A stretch of 64,000 bases of DNA from Spirosoma foliorum (GCF_014117325.1 NZ_CP059732.1:1178001-1242000), one strand, 5' to 3'. Counted from the stretch's first letter, positions 35,637 through 44,823 are shown. Program-made: numbers and translations. Notes: generated by a model from the sequence alone, not told the origin.

Positions 35637-36309
35637 ACCACAGAATCAGAAGGGATAATTTATCATGCGTTTCTAGCTTCTATAAATACATATACTATAT
35701 GGATTTTATATAGTAATATGATGAAAAAAAATGTTGTTGATGAAGAGTTGCAGCAAAGCGAGATGGCGAACTGCAATGACAAGACTGATGGATAACTAGT
35801 AACGTGTCAACAGAAGTGAAATCTGGAAAGGGTCTGGGGACTTTCCCTGTAGATACTACAACAAAGCGTAAAATGCATTCGCATATAACTGGTTATTTAT
35901 AGGTTGGAAAATTAGCACTGATCTAATGTTACGGCGCTACAGAAAGCCGAAATCATTCGCCCAAAGCTTTATCTGTATAAATAACAACTACTTTGCAGGT
36001 AGTAATTGAAATGTGCTTCAAAGGTAGAAACGATTATTTTATAAAAACAAATTTTTAAATCATTTTATTTTCAAATAGGCTCATATACAGCTAGTTGAAA
36101 ATTTAATATTTTATTGTATATGCTTAAAATCCTCTTTTTGAAAAAGGGTTTAGCCATAAACAACACACAAAAATTTTTGCTGACTGACTAAATTTTGTGT
36201 AGTAACGTATAGTGTTCTCTAGAGATACGTATAGGATTTTTTGAAGATTGGTTTCGGTCAATTCTCGATCGAATAGATCGGCTTTAGTAGTTTATAGATC
36301 GTGAATTAT
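35637..36309. other. AT-rich region without a convincing gene
   Basis: No open frame with coding character, tRNA or IS feature was found. The base composition is visibly AT-richer than the flanking genes, notably 36040-36200 with long A and T runs. It lies upstream of the small membrane protein/hydroxylase/FGE genes, so it probably holds their promoter, but no full TTTG/TAnnTTTG pair on the minus strand could be singled out. Confidence 0.5.
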
Positions 36310-36417
36310 AGGCGCTAGTTTTGTCATGCTGACGTAGGAAGCATCTTAAAGTCTACTTGTTTGAACACTAAGAGATCTTAAGATCCCTCCTGCGTCGGGA
36401 TGATAAAACTAGCCTTG
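36310..36417. repeat. Imperfect palindrome of the TGTCATGCTGACG family
   Basis: A TTTTGTCATGCTGACGTAGGAAGCATCTTA arm region near 36319-36348 pairs imperfectly with TAAGATCCCTCCTGCGTCGGGATGATAAAA near 36379-36408. It begins 3 bases after the sulfatase L stop. A perfect copy of the same family lies at 58051-58138. Here several arm positions have changed, so it is older or less constrained. Confidence 0.75.
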
Positions 36418-36419
36418 TA

Positions 36420-37931
36420 CTACCTCGTTTTTCCTTGTTTAATTTGATTTAAGAGCGCTGTTAACTCTTTTACCTTCTCTGGATTTTGTTGGTATACGTT
36501 GGTTGTTTCCAGTTGATCGGTTGCCAGATTGTAGAGTTGCCCGGTAGGCTCTCCCGCCACAGGTTTCACATCTCTCGGCTCCGTAAATCCACCTGAACCG
36601 AGCCCTTCAATGAGTTTCCAATCGCCTTTTCGGATGGCAAAATAGCCGATGGAAGAACTATGAACGACGGCTGGCTGATTCGGAACCTGTTGGGCTTTCC
36701 CCAGCAATACGGGCAAAATACTGTATGTGTCTTCTGGATTTGGCGTTTTGTCGCCCAGAATCTCTTTGCAGGTTGCCAGTAGATTGGCTAAAGTGGTAGT
36801 GGCGTTACTCACCGCGCCCGCTTTTACCTTACCCGGCCAGCGGACGATAAATGGTATACGGTGACCACCTTCAAAGGCATCTCCTTTCATACCCCGAAAC
36901 GCCCCAGCGGCTTTGTGATTGAATTGTTTTACAAAGCTTTCCCGCCAATAAGGACCGTTATCACTGGCAAAAACGACTATCGTATTGTCGGCCAAACCCG
37001 ATTGTTCCAGCGTTTTTACTACTTCGCCAACGGCTGCATCTACCTGTTGCACAAAGTCACCGTACTCGCCTACTTTTGATTTACCCTTGTAATTATTGGA
37101 GGGTACCCAGGGCGTGTGGGGTGCCGACAAAGGCAAGTAGAGAAAGAACGGTTTCTGACGGGTTTGCTTTTTCAGGAAATCGGTGGCTTTGCTAATAAAC
37201 GTGGGTAGTACGTCGTAAAAATCGAAGGAGGGCGACATTTTTCCGGCACGCCAGAATGGTCCGGTATACCCCGTTTGTAGCTTATTTCCATCGGTATACC
37301 CCGTCGGTAATTCGATCAGCTTCTGATTTTCAAGGTAACAGTAGGGAGGCATATCCAGCGAAGCGGGAAGGATGTAGGAGTAGTCAAACCCAATCGTATT
37401 CGGGCCTTGCGCGGGCTTTCGGGAGAAGTCGATGACGGCGGTATCCATCTCATTTTTGATCCCATAATCTGCCGAGGCTAAAAGCCCTTCATTCCCCTTT
37501 TTTAGCTCCCAGTCCAATCCTAAATGCCACTTGCCAACCACACCTGTCTGGTATCCTTTGCTTTTTAAGAAGGAAGCCACGGTTGCCCGGTCGGCTTCAA
37601 TTAAAGTTCGACTATAGCCTCGCAAAACGCCCACGGGTAAACGACTACGCCAGGGATAACGGCCTGTCAGGAGCGCATATCGGGTAGGGGTGCAGACCGA
37701 CGATGGGGAGTGAGCGTCGGTAAAGCGCATACCCTGGGCGGCCAGTTTGTCAATGTTAGGAGTAGGTATCTGCCCTGTCGGATTATAAACGGATACATCG
37801 CCATAGCCCAGATCATCGGCCAGAATATAGACAATGTTGGGTGCTTGCTGTTTCTGATTTGCCATACTGAGGCAAAGAATTCCACTGCCGACGATCAGTG
37901 CGACGATAGCTAATTTGATGGATCTGACCAT
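36420..37931 (-). CDS. Secreted S1 sulfatase, arylsulfatase A-like (sulfatase L)
   Basis: The ATG at 37931 is preferred to the 5' extension from 38054 because it starts the export segment (MVRSIKLAIVALIVGSG). Metal aspartates are at 39-40 (LADDLGYGDV), and the signature CTPTR begins at Cys80, followed by YALLTGRYPWR. GKWHLG, ASDNGP and GGHRIPFIVRWPG are in place. The long insertion between about 140 and 215 (containing FSRKPAQGPNTIGFDYSYI) is seen in arylsulfatase-A-type enzymes. It is transcribed separately from the main block: 0.8 kb of non-coding DNA separates it from the FGE operon. The substrate is unknown. Confidence 0.9.
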   Translation of the reverse strand: MVRSIKLAIVALIVGSGILCLSMANQKQQAPNIVYILADDLGYGDVSVYNPTGQIPTPNIDKLAAQGMRFTDAHSPSSVCTPTRYALLTGRYPWRSRLPVGVLRGYSRTLIEADRATVASFLKSKGYQTGVVGKWHLGLDWELKKGNEGLLASADYGIKNEMDTAVIDFSRKPAQGPNTIGFDYSYILPASLDMPPYCYLENQKLIELPTGYTDGNKLQTGYTGPFWRAGKMSPSFDFYDVLPTFISKATDFLKKQTRQKPFFLYLPLSAPHTPWVPSNNYKGKSKVGEYGDFVQQVDAAVGEVVKTLEQSGLADNTIVVFASDNGPYWRESFVKQFNHKAAGAFRGMKGDAFEGGHRIPFIVRWPGKVKAGAVSNATTTLANLLATCKEILGDKTPNPEDTYSILPVLLGKAQQVPNQPAVVHSSSIGYFAIRKGDWKLIEGLGSGGFTEPRDVKPVAGEPTGQLYNLATDQLETTNVYQQNPEKVKELTALLNQIKQGKTR

Positions 37932-38150
37932 GTTTCTAAGAGGATTATTTAGCGGTTGTGTTGTGCTATCGCCATCGTGAATCAGGCTCGTTTTGCTGTA
38001 GCGAAATACAAACTGAAAGGCGTTATAAACCTCACGACTTTTCTGGAGATACAAGATGGCATCATTAGGTTTGTTTAAGATATCGCCATCTGCGGGAGGT
38101 TATAGTGTTTGTTTGAACACAGAGCCACAGAGGACTCAAACAGATTTAAC

Positions 38151-38203
38151 GTGTGGTGTCAGATGTAAGCATTTGACATAGAGAGGTTTTAGAACCCGAC
38201 GCC
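38151..38203. repeat. Degenerate hairpin pair nested in another repeat
   Basis: GTGTCAGATG-TAAG-CATTTGACA and AGGTTTTAGAACCC are diverged members of the GTGTC/AGGTTT module family. They lie between AACACAGAGCCACAGAGGA (about 38116) and a roughly complementary TTCTCTGTAACTCTGGGTTT (about 38232), which resembles the palindrome at 761-822. One repeat family appears to sit inside another. The rest of the 38054-38250 gap shows nothing else. Confidence 0.6.
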
Positions 38204-38250
38204 ACGATAAATTCTGTATTCATTTCTTTAGGTTCTCTGTAACTCTGGGT

Positions 38251-39108
38251 TTAAAAACTACTTTTCCTGCCAGCAAATCGAAAAAAGGAATAACTGCAAA
38301 CGCTGCTGAGAGCTGTAAGCAAATGCCAGATGGAATGACCTTGAATCAACGAGTGCGGATCGCAACCAATTTTCTGTACATCCAACGTGCGGAACCTGAC
38401 GGCAATTACCATCAATACAAGGCTTGCAATGCCAACTAATCCTGACCGTTCTTTTCTGAACTGGAAGTAATTGATGGCGATGCACACCAGCAGAGCCAGT
38501 ATCAGGCCGGGTAATAATTTGGAGCTTGGAATCAGTAAGGCAATTTTCAAAAACAGGATAATCAGGATCACCAGCGAGACAGTCCAGATGGTTTTGACGG
38601 GTTGTGTGAACCTGACTTTATATAAGACGTGATAGAGTCCGATACTGACTAGTACCAGCGTGATTCCGTAAGTGCCGTTCATATCGACCCGTTGGCCAAT
38701 GTAGGTGAGTGATGCGTGAAAAAACGCGCTGCCAAAACCTAAATAAATAAAGCAGATACCCATTAACGCCGACAGCATCGGAAACGATTCCAGCCGATTT
38801 TGGCGCTTCAAACCATCATTTTTATAATCGTCGTAGGCAATTTGTACGATCAACACCCCAAAGAAGAAATACGCCAGATTGGAATACGTATTCATGGGTT
38901 GATGAAAGAATTTGTCGACATGATTGAACTCGCAATATTCAACCACGAGTGCCGATTTGCTGACAACCATGCCGTCCCAAACCGAGCCGTTGAAAAATGA
39001 ATCGAGGCCCCACCAGACAGCCAGCATGCCCAGCGTCACGAAAAACGAGCGTACTACGAGCTTATATAAAACTGGTGTAGGCATAGGAGGTTGATGTTTT
39101 GGCAACAT
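38251..39108 (-). CDS. Alkaline ceramidase-like (CREST superfamily) membrane hydrolase
   Basis: The 285-residue protein has about seven hydrophobic helices. The zinc-hydrolase marks of the ceramidase family are visible: EYCEFN, QPMNTYSNLAYFFFG, GSAFFHASLT, an aspartate in the following helix (QRVDMNG), and QGHSIWHLLTA with two C-terminal histidines. In eukaryotes the family cleaves ceramides to a sphingoid base and a fatty acid; bacterial members are less studied. Sphingolipid-bearing Bacteroidota make this plausible. The start may be 39108 or the ATG at 39084. It is separated from the gene upstream by a perfect 13-bp hairpin. Confidence 0.75.
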   Translation of the reverse strand: MLPKHQPPMPTPVLYKLVVRSFFVTLGMLAVWWGLDSFFNGSVWDGMVVSKSALVVEYCEFNHVDKFFHQPMNTYSNLAYFFFGVLIVQIAYDDYKNDGLKRQNRLESFPMLSALMGICFIYLGFGSAFFHASLTYIGQRVDMNGTYGITLVLVSIGLYHVLYKVRFTQPVKTIWTVSLVILIILFLKIALLIPSSKLLPGLILALLVCIAINYFQFRKERSGLVGIASLVLMVIAVRFRTLDVQKIGCDPHSLIQGHSIWHLLTALSSVCSYSFFRFAGRKSSF

Positions 39109-39116
39109 TACGGAAC

Positions 39117-39146
39117 GTGGTGTCGGTTATAAGTAACCGACACCAC
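39117..39146. repeat. Perfect hairpin GTGGTGTCGGTTA-TAAG-TAACCGACACCAC
   Basis: A 13-bp perfect stem with a TAAG loop, occupying almost the whole 40-base gap between the cytochrome-containing gene and the ceramidase gene. It is a single module of the array family at 5790 and 24161. Confidence 0.85.
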
Positions 39147-39148
39147 CG

Positions 39149-41398
39149 TCACTTATCAAAATCGCCTTCCAGCAATTGCTTTTCGGTAAAAATGCCGTTG
39201 CCAGACGGCTTTTTATCTCTCATTTTTTTGACGTCTTCATTCGTAATCCCTTTTCCCTCCTTCGCAAATGCATTCTGGGTAAATCGAATGATGTCGGCAA
39301 TATCCTGATCACTGATTTCCTTGTTATTGATCAGCGCGGGCATTTCGTTGTTTAATTGGTAGAGCTTTCCGTTGACGTGAATTGGCCCACTCACACCATG
39401 TAAAATCATGGCAGCCAGGCGTTTCGTCGATCCATTAATGTATTCCGAGTCTTTGAGCGGTGGGGCCAAATCCTGAATGCCTTTGCCATCAGCACCGTGG
39501 CAAGTCGCGCAAATACTTCGGAAAAGTTTCAACCCTTTTGTGCGGGGATCGACGTCATTTTTTTCAGCTACAAAGATGGGGTTCATCTCTTTTTTCTGTC
39601 GATTAGTTACAGCCAAGGTTAAGTTCTTTTTGAGCTGATCGCCTGGGTTCATCGATGCCAGATACACGTCTTCTTTACCGCTAAGTCCACTCGTAATAGC
39701 CTCCTGAAAAATGCCCTGGCTCGTGTGCTTTTTGTCGATTTCGGCCAGAATAGGCAGAAAACTAGTCTCCGACAGATTGAGCCAGGAGCTTAGTGACATC
39801 GACAGATATAGGTCTATTGTTTCATTATTCTGAGCCAGCAATTGCGTGCTGATCGCTTTCATTTTAGCGACGCGTGGCGCTGTGGCGAATCGCTCCAGAA
39901 GACCTAAGGCATGAGCAATTGTTTCTGGATTTTTCGATTGGTTGATTAGTTCTGTCAGGCTTTCAAACGACAGGGCGTTCAAGCCATCGAGCACGTAAAG
40001 AGCATGGATAGCCGTTGCAAACGAATTGGTTATCCGGGTTAGTTTGGTAAGCTGGCCGACAACCGAAAGGTCTTTCTTTTGAATCAGCAGTTGTTGAGAG
40101 CGATCTCTTAACCAACCGTTTGGGTGACTGAGTAAAGCCACTAACTGGGTGCTCGAAGCCTTCGATAAGTCGGGGACTGTGTTGGGCTTGATTGTTTTGC
40201 TGGTTACTTTTAGAATACGTCCTGCATTTTGTAACGTATCCAGTTTTTTCGCGGCCAGTTGTTCTGTCAGGTATTGCGAAATGTAGGCCTTGTGTTGAAT
40301 GATACCCCGGTGCATATCGACGATATACATGGCTCCATCGGGACCGGTAAACAAATTGACCGGACGGAAACCTTCGTCGGTAGACGCTATAAATTCTTTG
40401 CCTTCTATTGCCTGGCTGGCGGTTGTTTGAAGGCCGTCAAAATGCAACACATTTCGTTTGATCAGATTGGCTTCGGGAACACAGACAAACGCATTTTGAT
40501 TGTAGGCTTCCGGGAAAATTCCACCCCGGTATACCAAGGGTCCACAGGATGCCGTGACGTTTACTAGATAGCCTTTGTCATCCAGAATGCCTTCCTGATA
40601 ACCCCGATTGACCGATGTTTGATGGATTGGAAATACCCGATTACTGGCTAAACGCTTGTTTTCAGCGATAGTCGGTTTGAAATACTTGTTCCGGATGATT
40701 TTGTTGGGCAACACATAATCTCCCTGTAAATTGACCGAGTTGTTATTGTAATACAGCCGCCCAAAATTGTCTCTCGTAATTCCCCATTGCCCACGAGCCG
40801 ACGTCGGTTCTTTGATCCATTTCCCGTTTCTTAACTGGTACCGGAAATTGTAATTGGCATTGTAAATCCAGTTATCGACGTTCATCATCAGGCCATTAGA
40901 CGAATGCTCGACATTGCCTCCTTCGGCATAAACCGGGTCGACCAGCGTTTTTTTTCCCGGCTTGTCATTTTTTATTTCGACAAACCAAAGTTTGGGGCCA
41001 TCTACGTAGAGTAGGCCGCCGTAAACATGCGCCAGCCCTCTTGGCAGAACGAGCTTGTCTAAAAACACTTTGGCATGATCGGCCACACCGTCTTTATTCA
41101 GATCTTCCAGGATAGAAATCTTGCCCGTAGGTTCGTCTTCGCCGATTCCTTCGAGATTGGGCATATAATTGATCATTTCAACCACCCACATTCGCCCCTT
41201 ATCGTCAAAATCCAGACTGACGGGGGCTTTTAGTAATGACTCAGAAGCGATCAACTTCAACTGAAAACCATCTTCTATGGTGTAGTTTTCGAGTGAGATT
41301 CCGGGCGCTTTGTACGTACTGATTCTGAAGCCTGCCATGAAAATGGAAAGCGTTACTAATGAGGCAAATGCTACTTTAAATGATCTTTTCTTAGTCAT
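39149..41398 (-). CDS. Exported PVC-type membrane-bound dehydrogenase: beta-propeller, HEAT region and cytochrome c
   Basis: The ATG at 41398 is chosen over 41518 since it begins a signal or anchor (MTKKRSFKVAFASLVTLSIF) and avoids reading through the GH27 remnant. Residues 60-400 form a propeller of the soluble glucose/sorbosone dehydrogenase type (DFDDKGRMWVVEMINYMPN, TGPDGAMYIVDMHRGIIQH). A helical stretch (about 420-590) resembles HEAT repeats. The tail is a class I cytochrome c with CATCH at 630-634 and a probable Met ligand in NNEMPAL. The likely role is periplasmic sugar or alcohol oxidation with electrons passed to the heme; the substrate is unknown. Similar architectures often accompany sulfatases. 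Confidence 0.82.
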   Translation of the reverse strand: MTKKRSFKVAFASLVTLSIFMAGFRISTYKAPGISLENYTIEDGFQLKLIASESLLKAPVSLDFDDKGRMWVVEMINYMPNLEGIGEDEPTGKISILEDLNKDGVADHAKVFLDKLVLPRGLAHVYGGLLYVDGPKLWFVEIKNDKPGKKTLVDPVYAEGGNVEHSSNGLMMNVDNWIYNANYNFRYQLRNGKWIKEPTSARGQWGITRDNFGRLYYNNNSVNLQGDYVLPNKIIRNKYFKPTIAENKRLASNRVFPIHQTSVNRGYQEGILDDKGYLVNVTASCGPLVYRGGIFPEAYNQNAFVCVPEANLIKRNVLHFDGLQTTASQAIEGKEFIASTDEGFRPVNLFTGPDGAMYIVDMHRGIIQHKAYISQYLTEQLAAKKLDTLQNAGRILKVTSKTIKPNTVPDLSKASSTQLVALLSHPNGWLRDRSQQLLIQKKDLSVVGQLTKLTRITNSFATAIHALYVLDGLNALSFESLTELINQSKNPETIAHALGLLERFATAPRVAKMKAISTQLLAQNNETIDLYLSMSLSSWLNLSETSFLPILAEIDKKHTSQGIFQEAITSGLSGKEDVYLASMNPGDQLKKNLTLAVTNRQKKEMNPIFVAEKNDVDPRTKGLKLFRSICATCHGADGKGIQDLAPPLKDSEYINGSTKRLAAMILHGVSGPIHVNGKLYQLNNEMPALINNKEISDQDIADIIRFTQNAFAKEGKGITNEDVKKMRDKKPSGNGIFTEKQLLEGDFDK

Positions 41399-41417
41399 GT
41401 TTCTGACTGATTTTGGG

Positions 41418-41792
41418 TTACTTTCCTGGAAACATTCGAAGCAATACAACGCCGTGATGCCTGATCTCGGTTTTGAATGAATCAGTAAAGATACCAACGT
41501 CTTTTTGTCGCCACACATCGCGTAAGCGATATGCTCCTTTTAAGCCCACTTTTGTGAAGTCCATTGTGAATGATTTAGCCGTTTCGTCGCCCCAGCGAAA
41601 GTAGGATTCTGGAGTTTTTCCAAAGTCGCCCACATTGAATAAGCCGACGGCAAATGACCCGTCTTCCAGCGGTTTGATCCAGGTTTGAATGCCATTTTCT
41701 TCCTGCACCAATCGGGCCGATTTACCTAGAGGGTCCTGATCGATGGCGATGACTTCGTCGTTGGTGAGCAAATTCAGGGTAAAGGCGTCAAG
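41418..41792 (-). pseudogene. C-terminal stump of a GH27 alpha-galactosidase
   Basis: Only the C-terminal beta domain remains: LDAFTLNLLTNDEVIAIDQD and onwards to HHGVVLLRMFPGK. Family members run to 400-550 residues with a catalytic barrel carrying two Asp residues ahead of this point, and none of it is found to the right. The homology stops at 41792, exactly where the IS3-type remnant begins. The open frame continues to 41849 with unrelated residues from the element. The gene was thus truncated by insertion followed by loss of the 5' part. It would have removed alpha-galactosyl residues. Confidence 0.85.
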
Positions 41793-42439
41793 TGGACATG
41801 CTACATTTGACTGGGTACTGCTTTTAGGCAGCTTTGGGGCAAAATCCAATGTAACTATGACTAAACGACCGCACGGCGGACCGTGTGTGTTTGACGAAGC
41901 CTTTAAAGAGATGGCTGTCGAGTTATCGTATGCTAAAGGCTCGATCCAAGATGCGGCCGCATCGGCGGGCCGACCGTGAACTGGGTGTCGATCCAGGCCG
42001 AATCAGTAAGTGACCACAACGCTCCAAAAAAGCAAGTCAAACCAACCCCCCCCAGTTCCACGCTTACCCCTGAGCAGCAACAGATCCGACAATTGCAACG
42101 AGAGCTGTAAGAAGCTTAATTGGATCGGATGGCCGAAGCCACGCGATATGGTAAAGAAGGCCGTCAGCATCTTCTCCAGGACCGACGAGAGATACTCCAG
42201 TTCATAAAGGGAAACGCTCACTTATTTCCCACGGTCCGCCGTGGCGGTTGGTTAACCGTGTGCATTTTGCCACACGTGTAGCAGCTCGGTTAGCTCTCGT
42301 TGAGTATATCGAGAGTTGGTATAACCGTCGACGGAAACATTCGACATTGCGTCACAGAACACCCAGTCAACAAGAAACCTATTTTTTCACTACTGCAATG
42401 GCCGCTTAAAAAACTATCCACTGTACTCTTGCTAGTCCA
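41793..42439 (+). mobile_element. Decayed IS3-family insertion sequence remnant
   Basis: Ends TGGACATGC at 41793 and GCTAGTCCA at 42439 fit as imperfect terminal inverted repeats (about 14 of 22 matches). Inside, on the plus strand, an OrfA start at 41857 reads MTKRPHGGP...AFKEMAVELSYAKGS. ELGVDPGRISK follows in another frame, and LTPEQQQIRQLQREL then runs into in-frame stops. OrfB is reduced to QFIKGNAHLFPTV and the C-terminal VEYIESWYNRRRKHSTL, ending near 42408. The DDE catalytic core is deleted. A C8 run near 42047 adds a frameshift. No clear target duplication was found. Confidence 0.8.
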
Positions 42440-42614
42440 AAATTGCGTTCCACTGGTAGTCGGTCAGTGCCCCCACTGTTTGGTCATGGCTCTGTAGTTT
42501 GGCGACCACAAAGTTGACCCCACTACCACTACTTTTCAATTTCCAAACACGCTCTAACGTGAATAATGGATAGAATCTGAAATTGTTGGCTGATTATCAG
42601 TCGTTTATAATATT

Positions 42615-42700
42615 GTTTTTTGTCCTCCCAACGCCAGGAGGGACCTTCAGTAAATAACCAGTTGCCGAAGGTCCCTCCTGGCGTTGGGAGGACAAAAAAC
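42615..42700. repeat. Perfect 34-bp palindrome
   Basis: Bases 42615-42648 and 42667-42700 are exact reverse complements with an 18-base loop, starting GTTTTTTGTCC and ending GGACAAAAAAC. Beyond it, GTGAATAATGGATA (about 42559) pairs with TATCCATTATTCAC (about 42725). The block fills the 303-base gap between the IS remnant and the aldose epimerase stop, and can terminate in either direction. Apart from it, the gap holds only a possible 12-residue transposase scrap. Confidence 0.9.
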
Positions 42701-42742
42701 TAGTATAATTCTATTCGTAAATTATCCATTATTCACGTTATA

Positions 42743-43903
42743 CTACTCTTTCTTCGATGAGAACTGGTAAATCGTTGTGGTTTTGTAAGTTTCACCTGGA
42801 CGAAGAACCGTTGTTGGGAAGTTAGGTTGGTTAGGCGAATCTGGATAATGTTCGGTTTCCAGACACAGCGCGTACCGTTTTTTGTAAGGGAATCCTTCCC
42901 GACCTGTTACAGAACCGTCCAGAAAATTGCCAGTATAGAATTGTACGGCAGGTTGAGTTGTCCGAACTTCCATAACTCGTCCGCTGGTGGGTTCATACAC
43001 GGTAGCCGCCAGCTTTAATGAGTCGCCAGTACCGTTCAGTACCCAGCCATGATCGTAGCCTCCGCCGTATTTGATCTGGGTATCGGTTGAATCGTTGATC
43101 CGTGTGCCAACAACCGTTGGCTTGGTGAAATCAAACGGCGTACCGGCTACGGGTTGTAGTTTACCTGTCGGAATCAGCGTTTGGTCGATTGGGATAAACT
43201 TGTCGGCGTAAAGAGTTACGACGTGATCCAGGATGTCCCGTTTGGCACCACCTGTCAGGTTGAAGTACGTATGATTGGTCAGGTTTACGACCGTTGGTTT
43301 ATCGGTAGTAGCCTGATAGTCAATTTTTAATGCGTTATCTTTCTGTAGCGTATACGTTACTTCGACGGTTAAATTTCCGGGATAGCCTTCTTCGCCATCT
43401 TTCGAGGTATAGGTGAGTTTAAGGGCGGGCTCATCACCTTCAACTGGGGTGGCTGTCCAGAGAACTTTGTCGAACCCTTTCAGACCACCGTGAAGATGAT
43501 TGCCGAAGTTATTGGTTGCGAGCGAGTACGTTTTGCCATCCAGGGTAAATTTCCCTTTGGCAATCCGGTTTCCGTATCGACCCACCAGCGCTCCGAAATA
43601 AGGTGTTCCCTTAACGTAACCCGCCAGCGAATCCATGCCCAGGGTGACGTCTTCAAACTTCCCATTCCGATCGGGCGTCGTTAGCGATACGATGATTCCG
43701 CCGTAGTTGGTAATGCTGGCAGACATACCGTCGGCATTGTGCAGCGTGTATAAATCAGCCGTTTGACCATCGGGTAGTTGGCCATAAGCTGTTTTTTCAA
43801 TACCTGGTTTTTGCTCGGTCGTTTCTTTTTTGGACGTACAGGAATTCATGGTCACGCAACCCGCTAAAAGGGCCAGAGATAAAAATTGAGTCAAAAATTT
43901 CAT
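42743..43903 (-). CDS. galM: Aldose 1-epimerase (mutarotase) lipoprotein
   Basis: The 386-residue protein starts with a lipoprotein-like signal (LLAGC, Cys16, or MNSC, Cys22). The galactose mutarotase fold is complete: ITNYGGIIVSL, GRYGNRIAKGKF, NNFGNHLHGG with the first catalytic His, NLTNHTYFNL with the second, GGYDHGWVL, and LETEHYPDSPN with the catalytic Glu. It interconverts alpha and beta anomers of aldoses outside the cytoplasm. In this context the substrate is probably L-arabinose released by the GH51 enzyme. It is the last gene of the ara run, 131 bases after araD. Confidence 0.92.
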   Translation of the reverse strand: MKFLTQFLSLALLAGCVTMNSCTSKKETTEQKPGIEKTAYGQLPDGQTADLYTLHNADGMSASITNYGGIIVSLTTPDRNGKFEDVTLGMDSLAGYVKGTPYFGALVGRYGNRIAKGKFTLDGKTYSLATNNFGNHLHGGLKGFDKVLWTATPVEGDEPALKLTYTSKDGEEGYPGNLTVEVTYTLQKDNALKIDYQATTDKPTVVNLTNHTYFNLTGGAKRDILDHVVTLYADKFIPIDQTLIPTGKLQPVAGTPFDFTKPTVVGTRINDSTDTQIKYGGGYDHGWVLNGTGDSLKLAATVYEPTSGRVMEVRTTQPAVQFYTGNFLDGSVTGREGFPYKKRYALCLETEHYPDSPNQPNFPTTVLRPGETYKTTTIYQFSSKKE

Positions 43904-44034
43904 GAACTAATGAGGATTTGGGAAATGGATATTTGCCTATGATGCCGGGTCTGAGAGGGCATTGACCCCCCGACCCAATACCACAAGCAAAGCCTGTTTA
44001 CAGTCGATACTACTACAAAAATAGAATCAATCCC

Positions 44035-44733
44035 TTAACAACCTTGCCCATAGTACGCGTCTTTCCCATGCTTGCGCTCGTAGTGTTTCAGCCGCAGGGT
44101 GTCTTTGATGCGGGGCGTGTTCGTGTTGATTTGTAAGGTCAGGTACGCCATACGCGCAACTTCTTCCAGAACGGCTGAGTTGTACACGGCTTTCTCGGCG
44201 GTCTTACCCCACGTAAAGGGTCCATGATTTTGGAGGAGCACCATTTCCATTTCACTATAGCTCAGCCCTTTCTCGGCAAACACATTGAAAATCTGATGCC
44301 CCGTCTCATGCTCGTAATCGCCCTGAATCATCTCATCGGTTAGGGCAGGGGCGCAGGGAATATCCTGGTGGGTGTGATCGGCGTGGGTTGTTCCAAAAAT
44401 AGGAATGTCCATACCCGCCTGCGACCAGGCCACTGCATACGTACTATGTGTGTGCGAAATGCCACCAATTTTATCCCAGGTTTTGTAAAGTAACGCGTGC
44501 GTTTTGGTATCCGACGAGGGGCGCATGGTGCCTTCAACCACTTTGGCGTCGAAATCGCAGATGACAATGTCGCGGGCCGTTAACTGCTCGTAGGGAACAC
44601 CACTGGGTTTGATAGCGAAAACGCCCCGTTCGCGGTCAACAGCACTGACATTACCGAAGGTAAACAGCACCAGGCCCAACTTCGGCAGTTGCATATTTGC
44701 CTCGTAGCATTCTTCTTTTAAGGATGTGTACAT
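44035..44733 (-). CDS. araD: L-ribulose-5-phosphate 4-epimerase
   Basis: The 232-residue class II aldolase-type protein contains TFGNVSAVDRE, KPSGVPYEQL, SSDTKTH, the zinc-binding HTHSTYA, THADHTHQDIPC and LLQNHGPFTWG, all as in AraD. It converts L-ribulose-5-phosphate to D-xylulose-5-phosphate in the cytoplasm, the third step of arabinose catabolism. The length is normal and the start at 44733 gives a standard N-terminus. It lies 90 bases downstream of the arabinofuranosidase gene with a palindrome in between. Confidence 0.95.
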   Translation of the reverse strand: MYTSLKEECYEANMQLPKLGLVLFTFGNVSAVDRERGVFAIKPSGVPYEQLTARDIVICDFDAKVVEGTMRPSSDTKTHALLYKTWDKIGGISHTHSTYAVAWSQAGMDIPIFGTTHADHTHQDIPCAPALTDEMIQGDYEHETGHQIFNVFAEKGLSYSEMEMVLLQNHGPFTWGKTAEKAVYNSAVLEEVARMAYLTLQINTNTPRIKDTLRLKHYERKHGKDAYYGQGC

Positions 44734-44753
44734 GGAATTAATGTTGAATGGGC

Positions 44754-44811
44754 GAATGATTGAGTGATTGAATAGTTCATTAACAGCACCTATTCAATCA
44801 CTCAATCATTC
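44754..44811. repeat. Perfect 22-bp palindrome (GAATGATTGAGTG family)
   Basis: GAATGATTGAGTGATTGAATAG at 44754-44775 pairs exactly with 44790-44811. It is made of a short ATTGA/TCAAT period. A relative with the same wording is at 62853-62934. It lies between the GH51 gene and araD. Confidence 0.85.
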
Positions 44812-44823
44812 AAAATTCTATCA

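Noticed and set aside
35637..36309. Possible small RNA or gene in the AT-rich gap
   Set aside because: No open frame with coding character, no stable long stem and no complete promoter pair could be identified by eye.
41399..41518. N-terminal extension of the cytochrome-propeller protein
   Set aside because: It overlaps the GH27 stump and precedes a clear signal peptide start at 41398.
42440..42560. Possible IS5-type transposase N-terminus (LTDYQWNAILD) on the minus strand
   Set aside because: Only about 12 residues match and a stop follows at once; too short to call.
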